64,000 nt of DNA from contig JAFQRJ010000010.1 of assembly GCA_017410145.1 (NCBI GenBank), positions 51,374 through 115,373 of the forward strand, written 5' to 3'. The notes beneath the pieces are model-generated. The model was not told the DNA's origin. It searched no databases and saw only the letters and a list, made by a program, of their open reading frames with translations. The stretch comes from Tyzzerella sp. Lineage in GTDB: Bacteria; Bacillota; Clostridia; Lachnospirales; Lachnospiraceae. Below are positions 9,767-17,954 of the stretch, piece after piece; position 1 is the stretch's first letter; each line of letters starts with the position of its first letter. Both the position numbers and the translations under genes were made by a program.

Positions 9767-10970
9767 TGTAATCCTCCTTCATAGTATCTTCGACTTTTGC
9801 CTTCACGATACCATCTGTCATATAGATTGTCAGTCTATCCTTAGGCTGAACCTGCTCAATACTTTTTACCACATTGCCATCCTCAGACGCCACATAAGAA
9901 AAACCTTGGTTTAACTTCGCCAATGGTGATGCACCCTTCATTCGTTCAATCTGGATAGCAAGCCTTTGCTTTGCAAGATTTAACTTCTTTTCCATGATGT
10001 TACGAAGCTTCTGTTCAATTTCCACGCTTCTTTGCTGTTTTTCTCGCAGTTTATTTTTCGGATGCAGATATTTCATCCTCATATGATAACGCTCTACCTT
10101 CATACGTTCCACCTGTAATTTTTGGTAAAGCGACTTTTTTAATTTCAAATGCATTTCATCCATATAGTTCTGAAATGCCTGATACTCAAACACAGCCAGT
10201 TCCGCTGCAGCCGAAGGTGTCGGCGCACGCATGTCTGCCACATAATCCGCAATGGTAGTATCCGTCTCATGACCTACTGCTGAGATAATCGGTGTGCGAC
10301 AATCAAAAATTGCTCTCGCAACCGGTTCTTCATTAAATGCCCATAAGTCTTCAATGGAACCGCCTCCACGTCCAACTATAATCACATCCACGCCATGCTT
10401 ATCCAACATTTCAATACCCTTGACAATGCTGGCAGCTGCACCATCGCCCTGCACCAGTGCCGGATATAAAATCAACTGTACGTAAGGATTTCTTCGTGCT
10501 GAAATATTCATAATATCACGAATGGCTGCCCCCGTAGGCGCAGTTACAATTCCAATCTTCTTTGCAAACTTCGGAATCGGCTGCTTATACTCCGGTGCAA
10601 ACATGCCCATTTCACCAAGTTCGCGCTTCAAAGCTTCAAACTTCTCATACAAAAGACCTGCGCCATCCAAAATAATCTCTTTGGCATAGAGCTGATATTT
10701 GCCATCCCGCTCGTAAGTGGTAACATTTCCGAGTACAATCACCTGCTGGCCATCCTGCATCTTAAATGCCAATCCGCTTCGTTGTCCTGCAAACATAATA
10801 CACGCAATAGAGCCGGACTCATCCTTCAAAGAAAAATAAATATGTCCTGAGGTGTGATACTTGCAGTTGGAAACCTCACCCTTGATATAAATACGATTCA
10901 GCATGAAATCCTGTGTAAACATATTTTTGATATATGCATTCACCTGTTTTACTGAATATACATTACGCAT
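9735..10970 (-). CDS. xseA: Exodeoxyribonuclease VII large subunit
   Basis: 411 residues. An N-terminal OB-fold (residues ~1-100, with IYIKGEVSNCKYHTSGHIYFSLKD) is followed by the catalytic domain (VGRGGGSIEDLWAFNEE and SAVGHETDTTIADYVADMRAPTPSAAAE) and a coiled coil. It degrades single-stranded DNA from both ends with XseB. 9 nt downstream of nusB. Confidence 0.97.
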   Translation of the reverse strand: MRNVYSVKQVNAYIKNMFTQDFMLNRIYIKGEVSNCKYHTSGHIYFSLKDESGSIACIMFAGQRSGLAFKMQDGQQVIVLGNVTTYERDGKYQLYAKEIILDGAGLLYEKFEALKRELGEMGMFAPEYKQPIPKFAKKIGIVTAPTGAAIRDIMNISARRNPYVQLILYPALVQGDGAAASIVKGIEMLDKHGVDVIIVGRGGGSIEDLWAFNEEPVARAIFDCRTPIISAVGHETDTTIADYVADMRAPTPSAAAELAVFEYQAFQNYMDEMHLKLKKSLYQKLQVERMKVERYHMRMKYLHPKNKLREKQQRSVEIEQKLRNIMEKKLNLAKQRLAIQIERMKGASPLAKLNQGFSYVASEDGNVVKSIEQVQPKDRLTIYMTDGIVKAKVEDTMKEDYSDRANIGNSI

Positions 10971-10979
10971 AAATTTGCC

Positions 10980-11378
10980 CTACTTTACAACCTTTGCTAA
11001 AATACCATTTACGAAAGACGGACCATCATCGCTGCTGTATTTCTTTGCCAGTTCTACTGCCTCGTTAATAGCAACACCGGTTGGAACATCCTCATCCCAT
11101 TTAATCTCATATACAGCCAGTCTCATAATCGTAAGGTCCACACGGTTCATTCTCGATGTCTTCCATCCTTCGGAAACTGTATTTAAAAGAGCATCTATCT
11201 CTTCTTTTTTCTCCACAATCGCTCTGTATTTATCTAAAATATACTCTTGGTCTTTTCCTGTAGCCTCTTCCAGTTCTTCGAAATAGAAGCCCTCCTGCTC
11301 CTTCATCTCCTCAGCACTATTAAACTCAATTCGGAATAACATTCTGAAAATATGTTCTCTAAGCTCTGTTCTACTCAT
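10980..11378 (-). CDS. nusB: Transcription antitermination factor NusB
   Basis: 132 residues, an all-helical NusB fold with the conserved C-terminal segment VAINEAVELAKKYSSDDGPSFVNGILAK. It binds boxA RNA with NusE (S10) in rRNA antitermination. In clostridia asp23 normally lies directly upstream. Here a toxin-antitoxin pair and repeats (11.5-12.3 kb) separate them, so nusB-xseA-xseB-ispA-dxs must start from a promoter in 11379-11490. Confidence 0.96.
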   Translation of the reverse strand: MSRTELREHIFRMLFRIEFNSAEEMKEQEGFYFEELEEATGKDQEYILDKYRAIVEKKEEIDALLNTVSEGWKTSRMNRVDLTIMRLAVYEIKWDEDVPTGVAINEAVELAKKYSSDDGPSFVNGILAKVVK

Positions 11379-11490
11379 GTTCCACTTCTCCTTAAGTTTC
11401 GTGTTTGATTTTATACCTCATAATATTATACTACAAATGTGGAAGGCTTGGCAATGAATTATGCATAAATATGCAAATGTTTTCAGTTTT

Positions 11491-11560
11491 CACCAAATTG
11501 AAATTCTCTGACCGATACGTCTTGAAATTCAGATGCGTTTTTGAATAACGCCATTTTAGA
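11491..11560 (+). repeat. Direct repeat A flanking the relB-yoeB module
   Basis: The first ~57 nt match 12240-12296 in the same orientation with about three mismatches; shared core ATTGAAATTCTCTGAC and CTTGAAATTCAGAT. The copies bracket the toxin-antitoxin genes exactly. The rest of 11379-11573 holds no gene. Confidence 0.85.
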
Positions 11561-11573
11561 TTATTTTGAACCT

Positions 11574-11837
11574 CTACTTGTCATTATAATGACCTTTACA
11601 TTGAATAACATTGATATTGTCATTCTCGACTTCATACACTAGTCTGTCTTTTTTGTTAATTCTTCTGCTCCAACTATCAGGACTCCATTTTAACGGTTCT
11701 GGCTTACCTTCACCTGCAAAAGGAGTCCTTTGAATTTCTTTTAATAACTTGTTAATCTTCTTAAGTATCTTTTTGTCCGTCGCCTGCCAATACAAATACT
11801 CTTCCCAGGCGTTTTCTGAAAATGTAATTTTACTCAC
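11574..11837 (-). CDS. yoeB: YoeB-family mRNA interferase toxin
   Basis: 87 residues from GTG 11837. This start restores the canonical N-terminus (SKITFSENAWEEYLYWQATDKK); ATG 11876 would lie deep inside the antitoxin gene. The ribosome site GGAGG is within the antitoxin 3' end. Family hallmarks: IQRTPFAGEGKPEPLK, SRRINKKDRLVYEVE and the catalytic C-terminal GHYNDK. YoeB is a RelE-fold, ribosome-dependent endonuclease held inactive by its antitoxin. Its start overlaps the antitoxin stop by 8 nt, which gives tight coupling. Confidence 0.94.
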   Translation of the reverse strand: MSKITFSENAWEEYLYWQATDKKILKKINKLLKEIQRTPFAGEGKPEPLKWSPDSWSRRINKKDRLVYEVENDNINVIQCKGHYNDK

Positions 11838-12102
11838 TCTCCATCGCCTCCAGTTCCTCCATGGTCTTTTGTACAATCTTGCCCTCTTTAATCTGCTGTA
11901 TCGACTCTTTTATATTTTCCATATTATCTTTTGAATAAAACGGATCTCTAGGTGCAATAATTTCAAAAGGAATTTTTCTATCACGCAATGCTCTTTTTGC
12001 ATAAATCATAAAAAATGTCGTGATATTCATTCCCATCTCTGCGCACATATCATCTAATTCTTTTTTCATTTTATCCTCAATTCTTAAACTTACTGTAGTC
12101 AT
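11830..12102 (-). CDS. relB: RelB/DinJ-family antitoxin
   Basis: 90 residues. The N-terminal ribbon-helix-helix (TTVSLRIEDKMKKELDDMCAEMGMNITTFFMIYAKRAL) dimerises and binds the operator. The C-terminal tail (IQQIKEGKIVQKTMEELEAME) should wrap the YoeB toxin. RelB-YoeB mixed pairs are common in Firmicutes. The pair sits as an insertion between the normally adjacent nusB and asp23. Confidence 0.92.
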   Translation of the reverse strand: MTTVSLRIEDKMKKELDDMCAEMGMNITTFFMIYAKRALRDRKIPFEIIAPRDPFYSKDNMENIKESIQQIKEGKIVQKTMEELEAMESE

Positions 12103-12239
12103 ATTAATACCTCCATTTTTAATACCATGTAATATATTATATTATTTTTCTTTCATTATATTACATTTTTACAAAATTTTCAATGCAAATATTCTACAAT
12201 CTACAATCATAGGCATCCAACCTCCGTTCTTCAATTTTT

Positions 12240-12310
12240 CATCAAATTGAAATTCTCTGACTGATACGTCTTGAAATTCAGATACGTTTTTGAAACAAAC
12301 GCAATTTAGA
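12240..12310 (+). repeat. Direct repeat B flanking the relB-yoeB module
   Basis: Second copy of the element at 11491, same orientation. It lies upstream of relB. The 12103-12412 gap holds this repeat, the presumed relB promoter in the AT-rich stretch 12120-12180 and the asp23 terminator; no further gene is visible. Confidence 0.85.
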
Positions 12311-12353
12311 CACCTTGAATGATTTGAAACAAATCTATGTCATGTTTTGATGT

Positions 12354-12382
12354 TAAAAAAGTGTAGCATATCTCAGCTACAC
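12354..12382 (-). terminator. Terminator after asp23
   Basis: Perfect stem GTGTAGC / GCTACAC with an 8-nt loop, followed on the minus strand by TTTTTT. It isolates asp23 from the downstream relB-yoeB and nusB genes. Confidence 0.9.
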
Positions 12383-12412
12383 TTTCAATAAAATTTTTCT
12401 TTATGCATTTAC

Positions 12413-12790
12413 TTACGCATTAACTTCAATTCCTGCAACGCGGATATTCACATCAGCGACCTTAAGTCCTGTCATGTTTTCAATAGCACCTTTTACCTTT
12501 TCCTGAACCTTTTCAGAAACAGTCTTAATGTTATATCCATATTTCAAATTCAATGCAGCATCAACTGTTACCACATCTTCTAACACATCAACCTTTATAC
12601 CTTTTGACAATGTCTTGATGCCAATTTTGCTGATTAACTCTCTTGTAGCATTACCAGCTAAAGAAGCAACACCTTCTACTTCCATTGCAGCCAAACCTGT
12701 AATCACGGCAATTACCTCATCGGCGATAATAATCTCACCGCGATTATTCTCTAATTGTATTGTATAATCATTACTTACTTCTTTTCCCAT
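12413..12790 (-). CDS. Asp23/Gls24-family envelope stress protein
   Basis: 125 residues. Typical family sequence: EVIAVITGLAAMEVEGVASLAGN and VDAALNLKYGYNIKTVSEKVQEKVKGAIENMTGLKVADVNIRV. Asp23 proteins form membrane-associated polymers linked to cell-envelope homeostasis. Usually next to nusB in clostridia; here separated by the toxin-antitoxin insertion and its own terminator. Confidence 0.94.
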   Translation of the reverse strand: MGKEVSNDYTIQLENNRGEIIIADEVIAVITGLAAMEVEGVASLAGNATRELISKIGIKTLSKGIKVDVLEDVVTVDAALNLKYGYNIKTVSEKVQEKVKGAIENMTGLKVADVNIRVAGIEVNA

Positions 12791-12827
12791 AACTTAAAAC
12801 CTCCTAGTTTGGTTTACTACTTCTCTT

Positions 12828-12855
12828 ATTATAGCAAATTTATAGATGTTTGCAA
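12828..12855 (-). promoter_or_regulatory. SigA-type promoter of asp23
   Basis: Minus strand TTGCAA (12850-12855), 16-nt spacer, TATAAT (12828-12833), leading into the asp23 leader and AGGAGG. Confidence 0.65.
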
Positions 12856-12873
12856 ATAGAAACTTTCACTAGT

Positions 12874-14466
12874 TTAAGAACGGCCAAATTCGGATAAAAT
12901 TAATCCTTCGTTTCTCTCCAAAGTCATTCGTACACTCCAGCTGTTTACGAACAACAATAGTGGTCTGTCCTTTAAGTCCTTAATCTTCTTCATGTCAGAA
13001 GTTCCGACTAATTTATCCAGATTAATGTCTTCGTTTTCAATCCAGCGAATATGTTCATACGGAAGCGCTTCTAACTTAATATCTACATTGTATTCATTCT
13101 CCAAACGATATTTCAACACGTCAAACTGAAGAACCCCGACAACACCAACAATGATTTCTTCCATTCCGGTATTGTACTCCTGGAAAATTTGAATGGCACC
13201 TTCCTGCGCAATCTGATTGATCCCCTTAATAAACTGTTTTCGTTTCATGGTATCCATCTGACGCACTCTTGCAAAATGCTCCGGTGCAAAGGTCGGAATG
13301 CCTTCGTATGCGAACTTATTCGGAGAAGTCGTCAACGTATCTCCAATGGAGAAGATGCCCGGGTCGAAGATACCGATTACATCTCCTGCGTATGCTTTTT
13401 CAATCATCTTTCTCTCACTTGCCATCATTTGCTGTGGCTGAGAAAGTCGTACCTTTTTACCGCCTTGGATATGGAACACGTCCATACCTGCCTCAAATTC
13501 TCCGGAACAGATTCTCATAAATGCAATTCTGTCACGATGCGCCTTGTTCATGTTTGCCTGAATTTTAAATACAAACGCCGAGAAATCTTTCTCTTCCATC
13601 GGGTCGATAATTCCCTGGTCTGACATTCTCGGAAGCGGTGACGAGGTCATATTTAAGAAATGCTGTAAAAATGTCTCTACACCGAAGTTCGTGAGAGCAG
13701 AACCGAAAAATACCGGAGATAATTCTCCTTTGCTTACCAAATCCAAATCAAATTCTGCACTCGCTCCATCCAGCAATTCGATTTCTTCTAAGAGCTGTTC
13801 TTTTTGCGCTTCGCTAATTAATGTATCCACTTCCGGGTGATCTAATGCAATTTTTTTCACTTCTCCCATCTTAGTACCCTTTTGGGTATCTGAGAAAAGC
13901 TCAATCTCCTGATGTTCGCGGTCAAATACGCCTCGAAATTCCTTACCGCAGCCAATTGGCCAGTTAATCGGACAGGTTGCAATTCCTAATTCTTTTTCAA
14001 TATCGTCTAACAATTCAAATGTATCACGTGCCTCACGGTCCATTTTATTAATAAAGGTAAAAATCGGAATATGACGCATTACACATACCTTAAACAGCTT
14101 CCTCGTCTGTGCTTCCACACCTTTTGAAGCATCAATAACCATAACTGCCGAATCTGCCGCCATAAGCGTTCGGTATGTATCCTCCGAGAAGTCCTGATGT
14201 CCCGGTGTGTCCAAAATGTTGATACAATACCCGTCGTAATTAAATTGAAGAACAGATGAGGTAACTGAAATACCTCTTTCCTTTTCAATCTCCATCCAGT
14301 CAGAAACCGCATGTTTTGCAGTGGCTTTTCCCTTTACAGAACCTGCCTGATTAATGGCACCACCGTAAAGCAAAAATTTCTCCGTCAATGTCGTTTTACC
14401 GGCATCGGGATGGGATATGATTGCAAATGTTCTTCTTTTCTTTATTTCATTTGTGATTTGTGACAT
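12874..14466 (-). CDS. prfC: Peptide chain release factor 3 (RF3)
   Basis: 530 residues. A translational GTPase that recycles RF1/RF2 after termination. G1 motif SHPDAGKTTLTEK, switch region with EKERGISVTSS, G3 DTPGHQDFSEDTYR, G4 NKMDREA; domain II and RF3-specific C-terminal domain follow. Full length. It sits between spoIIIAH and asp23, which adjoin in many clostridia, so it looks like an insertion into the ancestral order. Confidence 0.97.
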   Translation of the reverse strand: MSQITNEIKKRRTFAIISHPDAGKTTLTEKFLLYGGAINQAGSVKGKATAKHAVSDWMEIEKERGISVTSSVLQFNYDGYCINILDTPGHQDFSEDTYRTLMAADSAVMVIDASKGVEAQTRKLFKVCVMRHIPIFTFINKMDREARDTFELLDDIEKELGIATCPINWPIGCGKEFRGVFDREHQEIELFSDTQKGTKMGEVKKIALDHPEVDTLISEAQKEQLLEEIELLDGASAEFDLDLVSKGELSPVFFGSALTNFGVETFLQHFLNMTSSPLPRMSDQGIIDPMEEKDFSAFVFKIQANMNKAHRDRIAFMRICSGEFEAGMDVFHIQGGKKVRLSQPQQMMASERKMIEKAYAGDVIGIFDPGIFSIGDTLTTSPNKFAYEGIPTFAPEHFARVRQMDTMKRKQFIKGINQIAQEGAIQIFQEYNTGMEEIIVGVVGVLQFDVLKYRLENEYNVDIKLEALPYEHIRWIENEDINLDKLVGTSDMKKIKDLKDRPLLLFVNSWSVRMTLERNEGLILSEFGRS

Positions 14467-14522
14467 ATCTAGTTAATCTCCTGTTTTTTATCAAGAATGC
14501 TTAAGTATTCTAACATAATTTT

Positions 14523-15107
14523 TTATTTTTGCATAGAAGAAATTACAACATTTTCCGGCTTAATACCTGTCTTTCTCGTCACAATATCCTCAATTTGTGC
14601 GCGATTCGCATCCGACAGTTCGGAAGCATTAACAACTACGTCTGCCCCTTTTTCCGTCAATGTTACAACTGCTTCTGAAAATCCTTTCGAAAGTAGCATT
14701 GTCTCCACTGTAGCTTCCAATTCTGCAATCTCAGTTAGTTCAATCATCCTTGCAACTGCCTGTGATTTTTGTTCTTCACTTAGGTTTGCATTATTTATGA
14801 TTTCCAAGAGTGTCTCTTTATTCTCCGCTCTTACTTGTTCTCGCACAACTTTTGCTTCCGCAACAATTCCGCTTCCATTTGTCAGTACCGCACTTCCCGG
14901 TGTTTCATCTACGTCTTCGTCCAAGGATTCAATCTCTGCTGTTTCTCCCAGACTAATATCTAACAGTTCCTGTTCCGCCAATTCATTGTCCGCCTCTTTC
15001 GTATCATCTCCAAAAAATCTGCCCGAGTAATTCAGATACCCTGCCACTGCAATCATCACTGCCAATGCCGTAATCATAATCTGATTTTTCTTAAATATTC
15101 GTTTCAC
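14523..15107 (-). CDS. spoIIIAH: Stage III sporulation protein AH
   Basis: 194 residues. One transmembrane helix near the N-terminus (IMITALAVMIAVAGYLNYSG), an acidic linker, and a C-terminal EscJ/PrgK-like ring domain (ISSMQK end). SpoIIIAH in the mother-cell membrane binds forespore SpoIIQ and forms the channel (feeding tube) across the septum. Last gene of the spoIIIA operon. Confidence 0.95.
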   Translation of the reverse strand: MKRIFKKNQIMITALAVMIAVAGYLNYSGRFFGDDTKEADNELAEQELLDISLGETAEIESLDEDVDETPGSAVLTNGSGIVAEAKVVREQVRAENKETLLEIINNANLSEEQKSQAVARMIELTEIAELEATVETMLLSKGFSEAVVTLTEKGADVVVNASELSDANRAQIEDIVTRKTGIKPENVVISSMQK

Positions 15108-15127
15108 AAAAAGTTCCTCCTATATAT

Positions 15128-15505
15128 TTACTTACTTTCTATCACCTTAATTTTATGCGAGTCCACGTCAAATAATGCCCGAACCACGTCAGTTATCTTC
15201 TGTACAACCACTCCGTTTGTCGCACCTTCTGCCACAACTACAACTCCTTGTACAATGGTTTTATCCTGATAGGTAATCATAACATGCACGTTCTCTATCC
15301 CTTGCATCTGACTCAAAATGTTTTCCAGACGTTTCTCAGTCTCAGTTGAATTTATCTCATGATCTTCTGAAGTTTCCCAACTTGTTTTTGTGTTATCCGG
15401 TTTGGTGGGAATGGAAATTACAACAAGTAAAATACCCACGAGAAGCAGGATTAGCCATTGATTTTTCCTATTCTCCGATAATTTCTTCCATATGTTTTGT
15501 AGCAT
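15128..15505 (-). CDS. spoIIIAG: Stage III sporulation protein AG
   Basis: 125 residues, short for the family (usually near 200). One N-terminal transmembrane helix (QWLILLLVGILLVVISIP) and a ring-building domain (TEKRLENILSQMQGIENVHVMITYQ...). The shortening lies in the loop domain, not in the ends. It overlaps the spoIIIAF 3' end by 38 nt. Confidence 0.93.
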   Translation of the reverse strand: MLQNIWKKLSENRKNQWLILLLVGILLVVISIPTKPDNTKTSWETSEDHEINSTETEKRLENILSQMQGIENVHVMITYQDKTIVQGVVVVAEGATNGVVVQKITDVVRALFDVDSHKIKVIESK

Positions 15506-15725
15506 TTTGTATTTCCTCTAACTCTTTCTGATATTCTGCATTTGGAAACTCACTCATTCCGAAGATTTTTAAAATCGGTCCTGCAAGCATTAATATTAAA
15601 ATCAATCCTGCAAAGAAACGAATATATTTTTTGTAACTGCTCCCCGGTACCATCTGCATGGCCGCAACAACAATCACCATATAAAATGTAATATTTTCAA
15701 TCCACTCATAAATATAATCCAGCAT
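15468..15725 (-). CDS. spoIIIAF: Stage III sporulation protein AF
   Basis: 85 residues from ATG 15725 behind GGAGGATAAT. Two transmembrane helices (NITFYMVIVVAAMQMVPG and FFAGLILILMLAGPILKIFG), typical of SpoIIIAF; the C-terminal soluble part is much shorter than in Bacillus. Part of the mother-cell SpoIIIA membrane complex. Confidence 0.92.
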   Translation of the reverse strand: MLDYIYEWIENITFYMVIVVAAMQMVPGSSYKKYIRFFAGLILILMLAGPILKIFGMSEFPNAEYQKELEEIQNATKHMEEIIGE

Positions 15726-15726
15726 A

Positions 15727-16854
15727 TTATCCTCCGGTTGTTGCTGCAACAACAGCGATTGTTATCAAGAAAAATACCCCTGTTGTAAATACAATTTTCA
15801 GCAGTATTTTACTCCCATCAGCAACACTGCTAACACAATTCACCAAACGTTTATCCGACACGGGTTGAATCAGGGCTGCAATCAATTGATACATCAAGGA
15901 AGTAATGACAATCTGAATAATTGGAACCAAACACACCACAAGACAAATAATCATGCCCGCTACTCCAATTCCATTTTTAATTAGAACCGCTGTTCCAAGA
16001 ACCACTTCTGCAGTTCCTCCAATGGCATCACCAACAATCGGTAATGCTTCGCCACTTTTTAATACAAGGCTACGCTTTACGGAATCGATTGCCGGCGCCA
16101 ATAATCCTTGAATCACGTTGATACCAATAATCCCCGCTGTCAGAGTTTTTAAGGACCATGCGATAATTGTCTCCAAAAGTTCTGCGAACTTAGTCAGTTG
16201 AATTTCAGGTGAAAATTCATCTAAAATTCGAACAACCAGATAAATCTGCGTCAAAGGAAGTAAAAAATTACGAATCAGCAATTCAATCAAGAAAATAAGC
16301 AGTAACACCAACTGATAAAAGGTAATGGAGGTAGCACTTCCGGTTGCGATTGCAACTGCCATAAAATAAAGAGGACCTAAAAGTTCCATGAACCCAAGCA
16401 TCTGCTCCACATTGGCCGTCGCCGCATCAAGAAGAATGCGAAAATTATTCAGACAAATGGTAATCAGAAGCATGTACAACATGGAAAAGCTAACCTCTGC
16501 CACCTGTGTGCTTTTAAATACACCGGAAAAATTTGCAAATATGGCCGCAATAATGACCAGCAGCAGAATATGTATAATGCCTGTTTTGCTATTTTGTATT
16601 TCATAGTTCAACTGGTCCCCGATTAAATGCTTAATCAAATCAAAGGAAAACTCCAACTCACCGGAGATGAGACCTACTATTGTATCTCGAAAATTCATTT
16701 TTTTCTCTGGAAATATTTCCTCTAACATTTCATCTATTTCTGTAAAATCATACTGACCGATTAATTCATCTTCCACATCCGTCGCCTTTGCATGCAAGGG
16801 GAGAATAAAACATAGGCACGTTATAATGAAAATTAGTTTTATTTTTCTCATCAT
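15727..16854 (-). CDS. spoIIIAE: Stage III sporulation protein AE
   Basis: 375 residues from ATG 16854 (AGGAG 5 nt upstream, ATGA overlap with spoIIIAD). A signal peptide (IKLIFIITCLCFILPLHAKA) is followed by multiple membrane helices. SpoIIIAE is the largest polytopic subunit of the SpoIIIA complex, required for forespore sigma-G activity. The longer open frame to 16974 overlaps spoIIIAD and is not used. Confidence 0.95.
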   Translation of the reverse strand: MMRKIKLIFIITCLCFILPLHAKATDVEDELIGQYDFTEIDEMLEEIFPEKKMNFRDTIVGLISGELEFSFDLIKHLIGDQLNYEIQNSKTGIIHILLLVIIAAIFANFSGVFKSTQVAEVSFSMLYMLLITICLNNFRILLDAATANVEQMLGFMELLGPLYFMAVAIATGSATSITFYQLVLLLIFLIELLIRNFLLPLTQIYLVVRILDEFSPEIQLTKFAELLETIIAWSLKTLTAGIIGINVIQGLLAPAIDSVKRSLVLKSGEALPIVGDAIGGTAEVVLGTAVLIKNGIGVAGMIICLVVCLVPIIQIVITSLMYQLIAALIQPVSDKRLVNCVSSVADGSKILLKIVFTTGVFFLITIAVVAATTGG

Positions 16855-17234
16855 AAAAACTCCTGTATCGTGCGAAGTAATGCAAGTAAAATAGGAAGGC
16901 TCAACACCAATATGCTTAACTTCCCAAACAGTTCTATCTGGGTTGCAATAGAACTGTACCCTGCATCTTTGCAAAGACCAGCAGAAAATTCTGCTAAATA
17001 GGTAATTCCAAGCATCTTAATCAATGTCAGAATATAGGAGTTTTCTATCTGAACAAAATTTCCAATCTCACGCAAGGTTGTCACCAGTTGCTCCAGATGG
17101 TCTGTCATACCAACAAAGATAATCAAGGTAATTACGATACACAGATAGACGGCGACCTCTGACTTCTCCTGCTTTAACTGCACTGCAAATATAATACCAA
17201 TGATACCGAGTAATCCCACTTGAATCATACTCAT
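16851..17234 (-). CDS. spoIIIAD: Stage III sporulation protein AD
   Basis: 127 residues with three to four hydrophobic helices (VGLLGIIGIIFAVQL, VAVYLCIVITLIIFVGM, ILVLSLPILLALL) and the conserved YLAEFSAGLCKDAGYSSIATQIELFGK. A membrane subunit of the SpoIIIA complex. Confidence 0.95.
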   Translation of the reverse strand: MSMIQVGLLGIIGIIFAVQLKQEKSEVAVYLCIVITLIIFVGMTDHLEQLVTTLREIGNFVQIENSYILTLIKMLGITYLAEFSAGLCKDAGYSSIATQIELFGKLSILVLSLPILLALLRTIQEFL

Positions 17235-17245
17235 AGAACTACCCT

Positions 17246-17440
17246 CTAAAATTCGAACAAAACTTGTATTTGTTCAAACAAATCAATTATATACGGCAGA
17301 ATCCAAAAAAGCACCAAAAGGAGCCCCGCAAAACTGGTAAGAAATGCTTGTTCCTCCCTGCCGCTATGTTTCAACACTTGACTTAATATAGATACTAATA
17401 TTCCAACCGCAGCAATTTTAAAAATCAGACTGACACCCAT
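17246..17440 (-). CDS. spoIIIAC: Stage III sporulation protein AC
   Basis: 64 residues, two helices (IFKIAAVGILVSILSQVLKHSG and AFLTSFAGLLLVLFWILPYI). Length and order match SpoIIIAC exactly. Confidence 0.94.
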   Translation of the reverse strand: MGVSLIFKIAAVGILVSILSQVLKHSGREEQAFLTSFAGLLLVLFWILPYIIDLFEQIQVLFEF

Positions 17441-17453
17441 GTTTTCCTCCTGT

Positions 17454-17954
17454 TTACAGCAACAAAATCACAAGAAAAATTCCTCCCATAATTCCCAGAC
17501 TTTGACACAATTTTCGCTTTGTTCGATAGTTTTCCCTTGTGTTCTTTATTCGGTATTCCATCTGTTCTATAAATAAATCCAGACTTTCTATGTACTCTAA
17601 ATTTTTTCCCACAATCTTCAGTTCATTTAACTCGTCCTCTTTTAATCTGCACTCCTTTAGATGTTCCTCTATGGAATCGTTCCAGATTTCCCAAAACATA
17701 CTGCCACTTTTCTCATTCAACCTAGCACATAAGTCGTATAACCAAGACCGAAAAGGCTCCCTTGTTTTTGGCTCTATTTTTTCAAACACTTCTGCAAATG
17801 TTGCTCTTGTATATTGCAGTTCGCTTTTGAGCAAGTAAAATATCCTTTTTAGTTCTTCCAGTTCAGTCAGATGAAATTGCATTTCCTTGCTTTTTGAAAA
17901 TCCGATGCCGGTGCAGGATGCTAGGATTAATATGCTTCCAATCAGTTTTATCAT
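17454..17954 (-). CDS. spoIIIAB: Stage III sporulation protein AB
   Basis: 166 residues. N-terminal and C-terminal hydrophobic helices flank a helical soluble domain; characteristic segment LEELKRIFYLLKSELQYTRATFAEVFEKI. Related to GspF-type secretion platform proteins. Its ATG overlaps the spoIIIAA stop (4 nt). Confidence 0.94.
   Translation of the reverse strand: MIKLIGSILILASCTGIGFSKSKEMQFHLTELEELKRIFYLLKSELQYTRATFAEVFEKIEPKTREPFRSWLYDLCARLNEKSGSMFWEIWNDSIEEHLKECRLKEDELNELKIVGKNLEYIESLDLFIEQMEYRIKNTRENYRTKRKLCQSLGIMGGIFLVILLL

Noticed and set aside
14497-15030. Long plus-strand frame opposite spoIIIAH
   Set aside because: It is antisense to a well-conserved sporulation gene with low-complexity Ser/Thr translation and no ribosome site.
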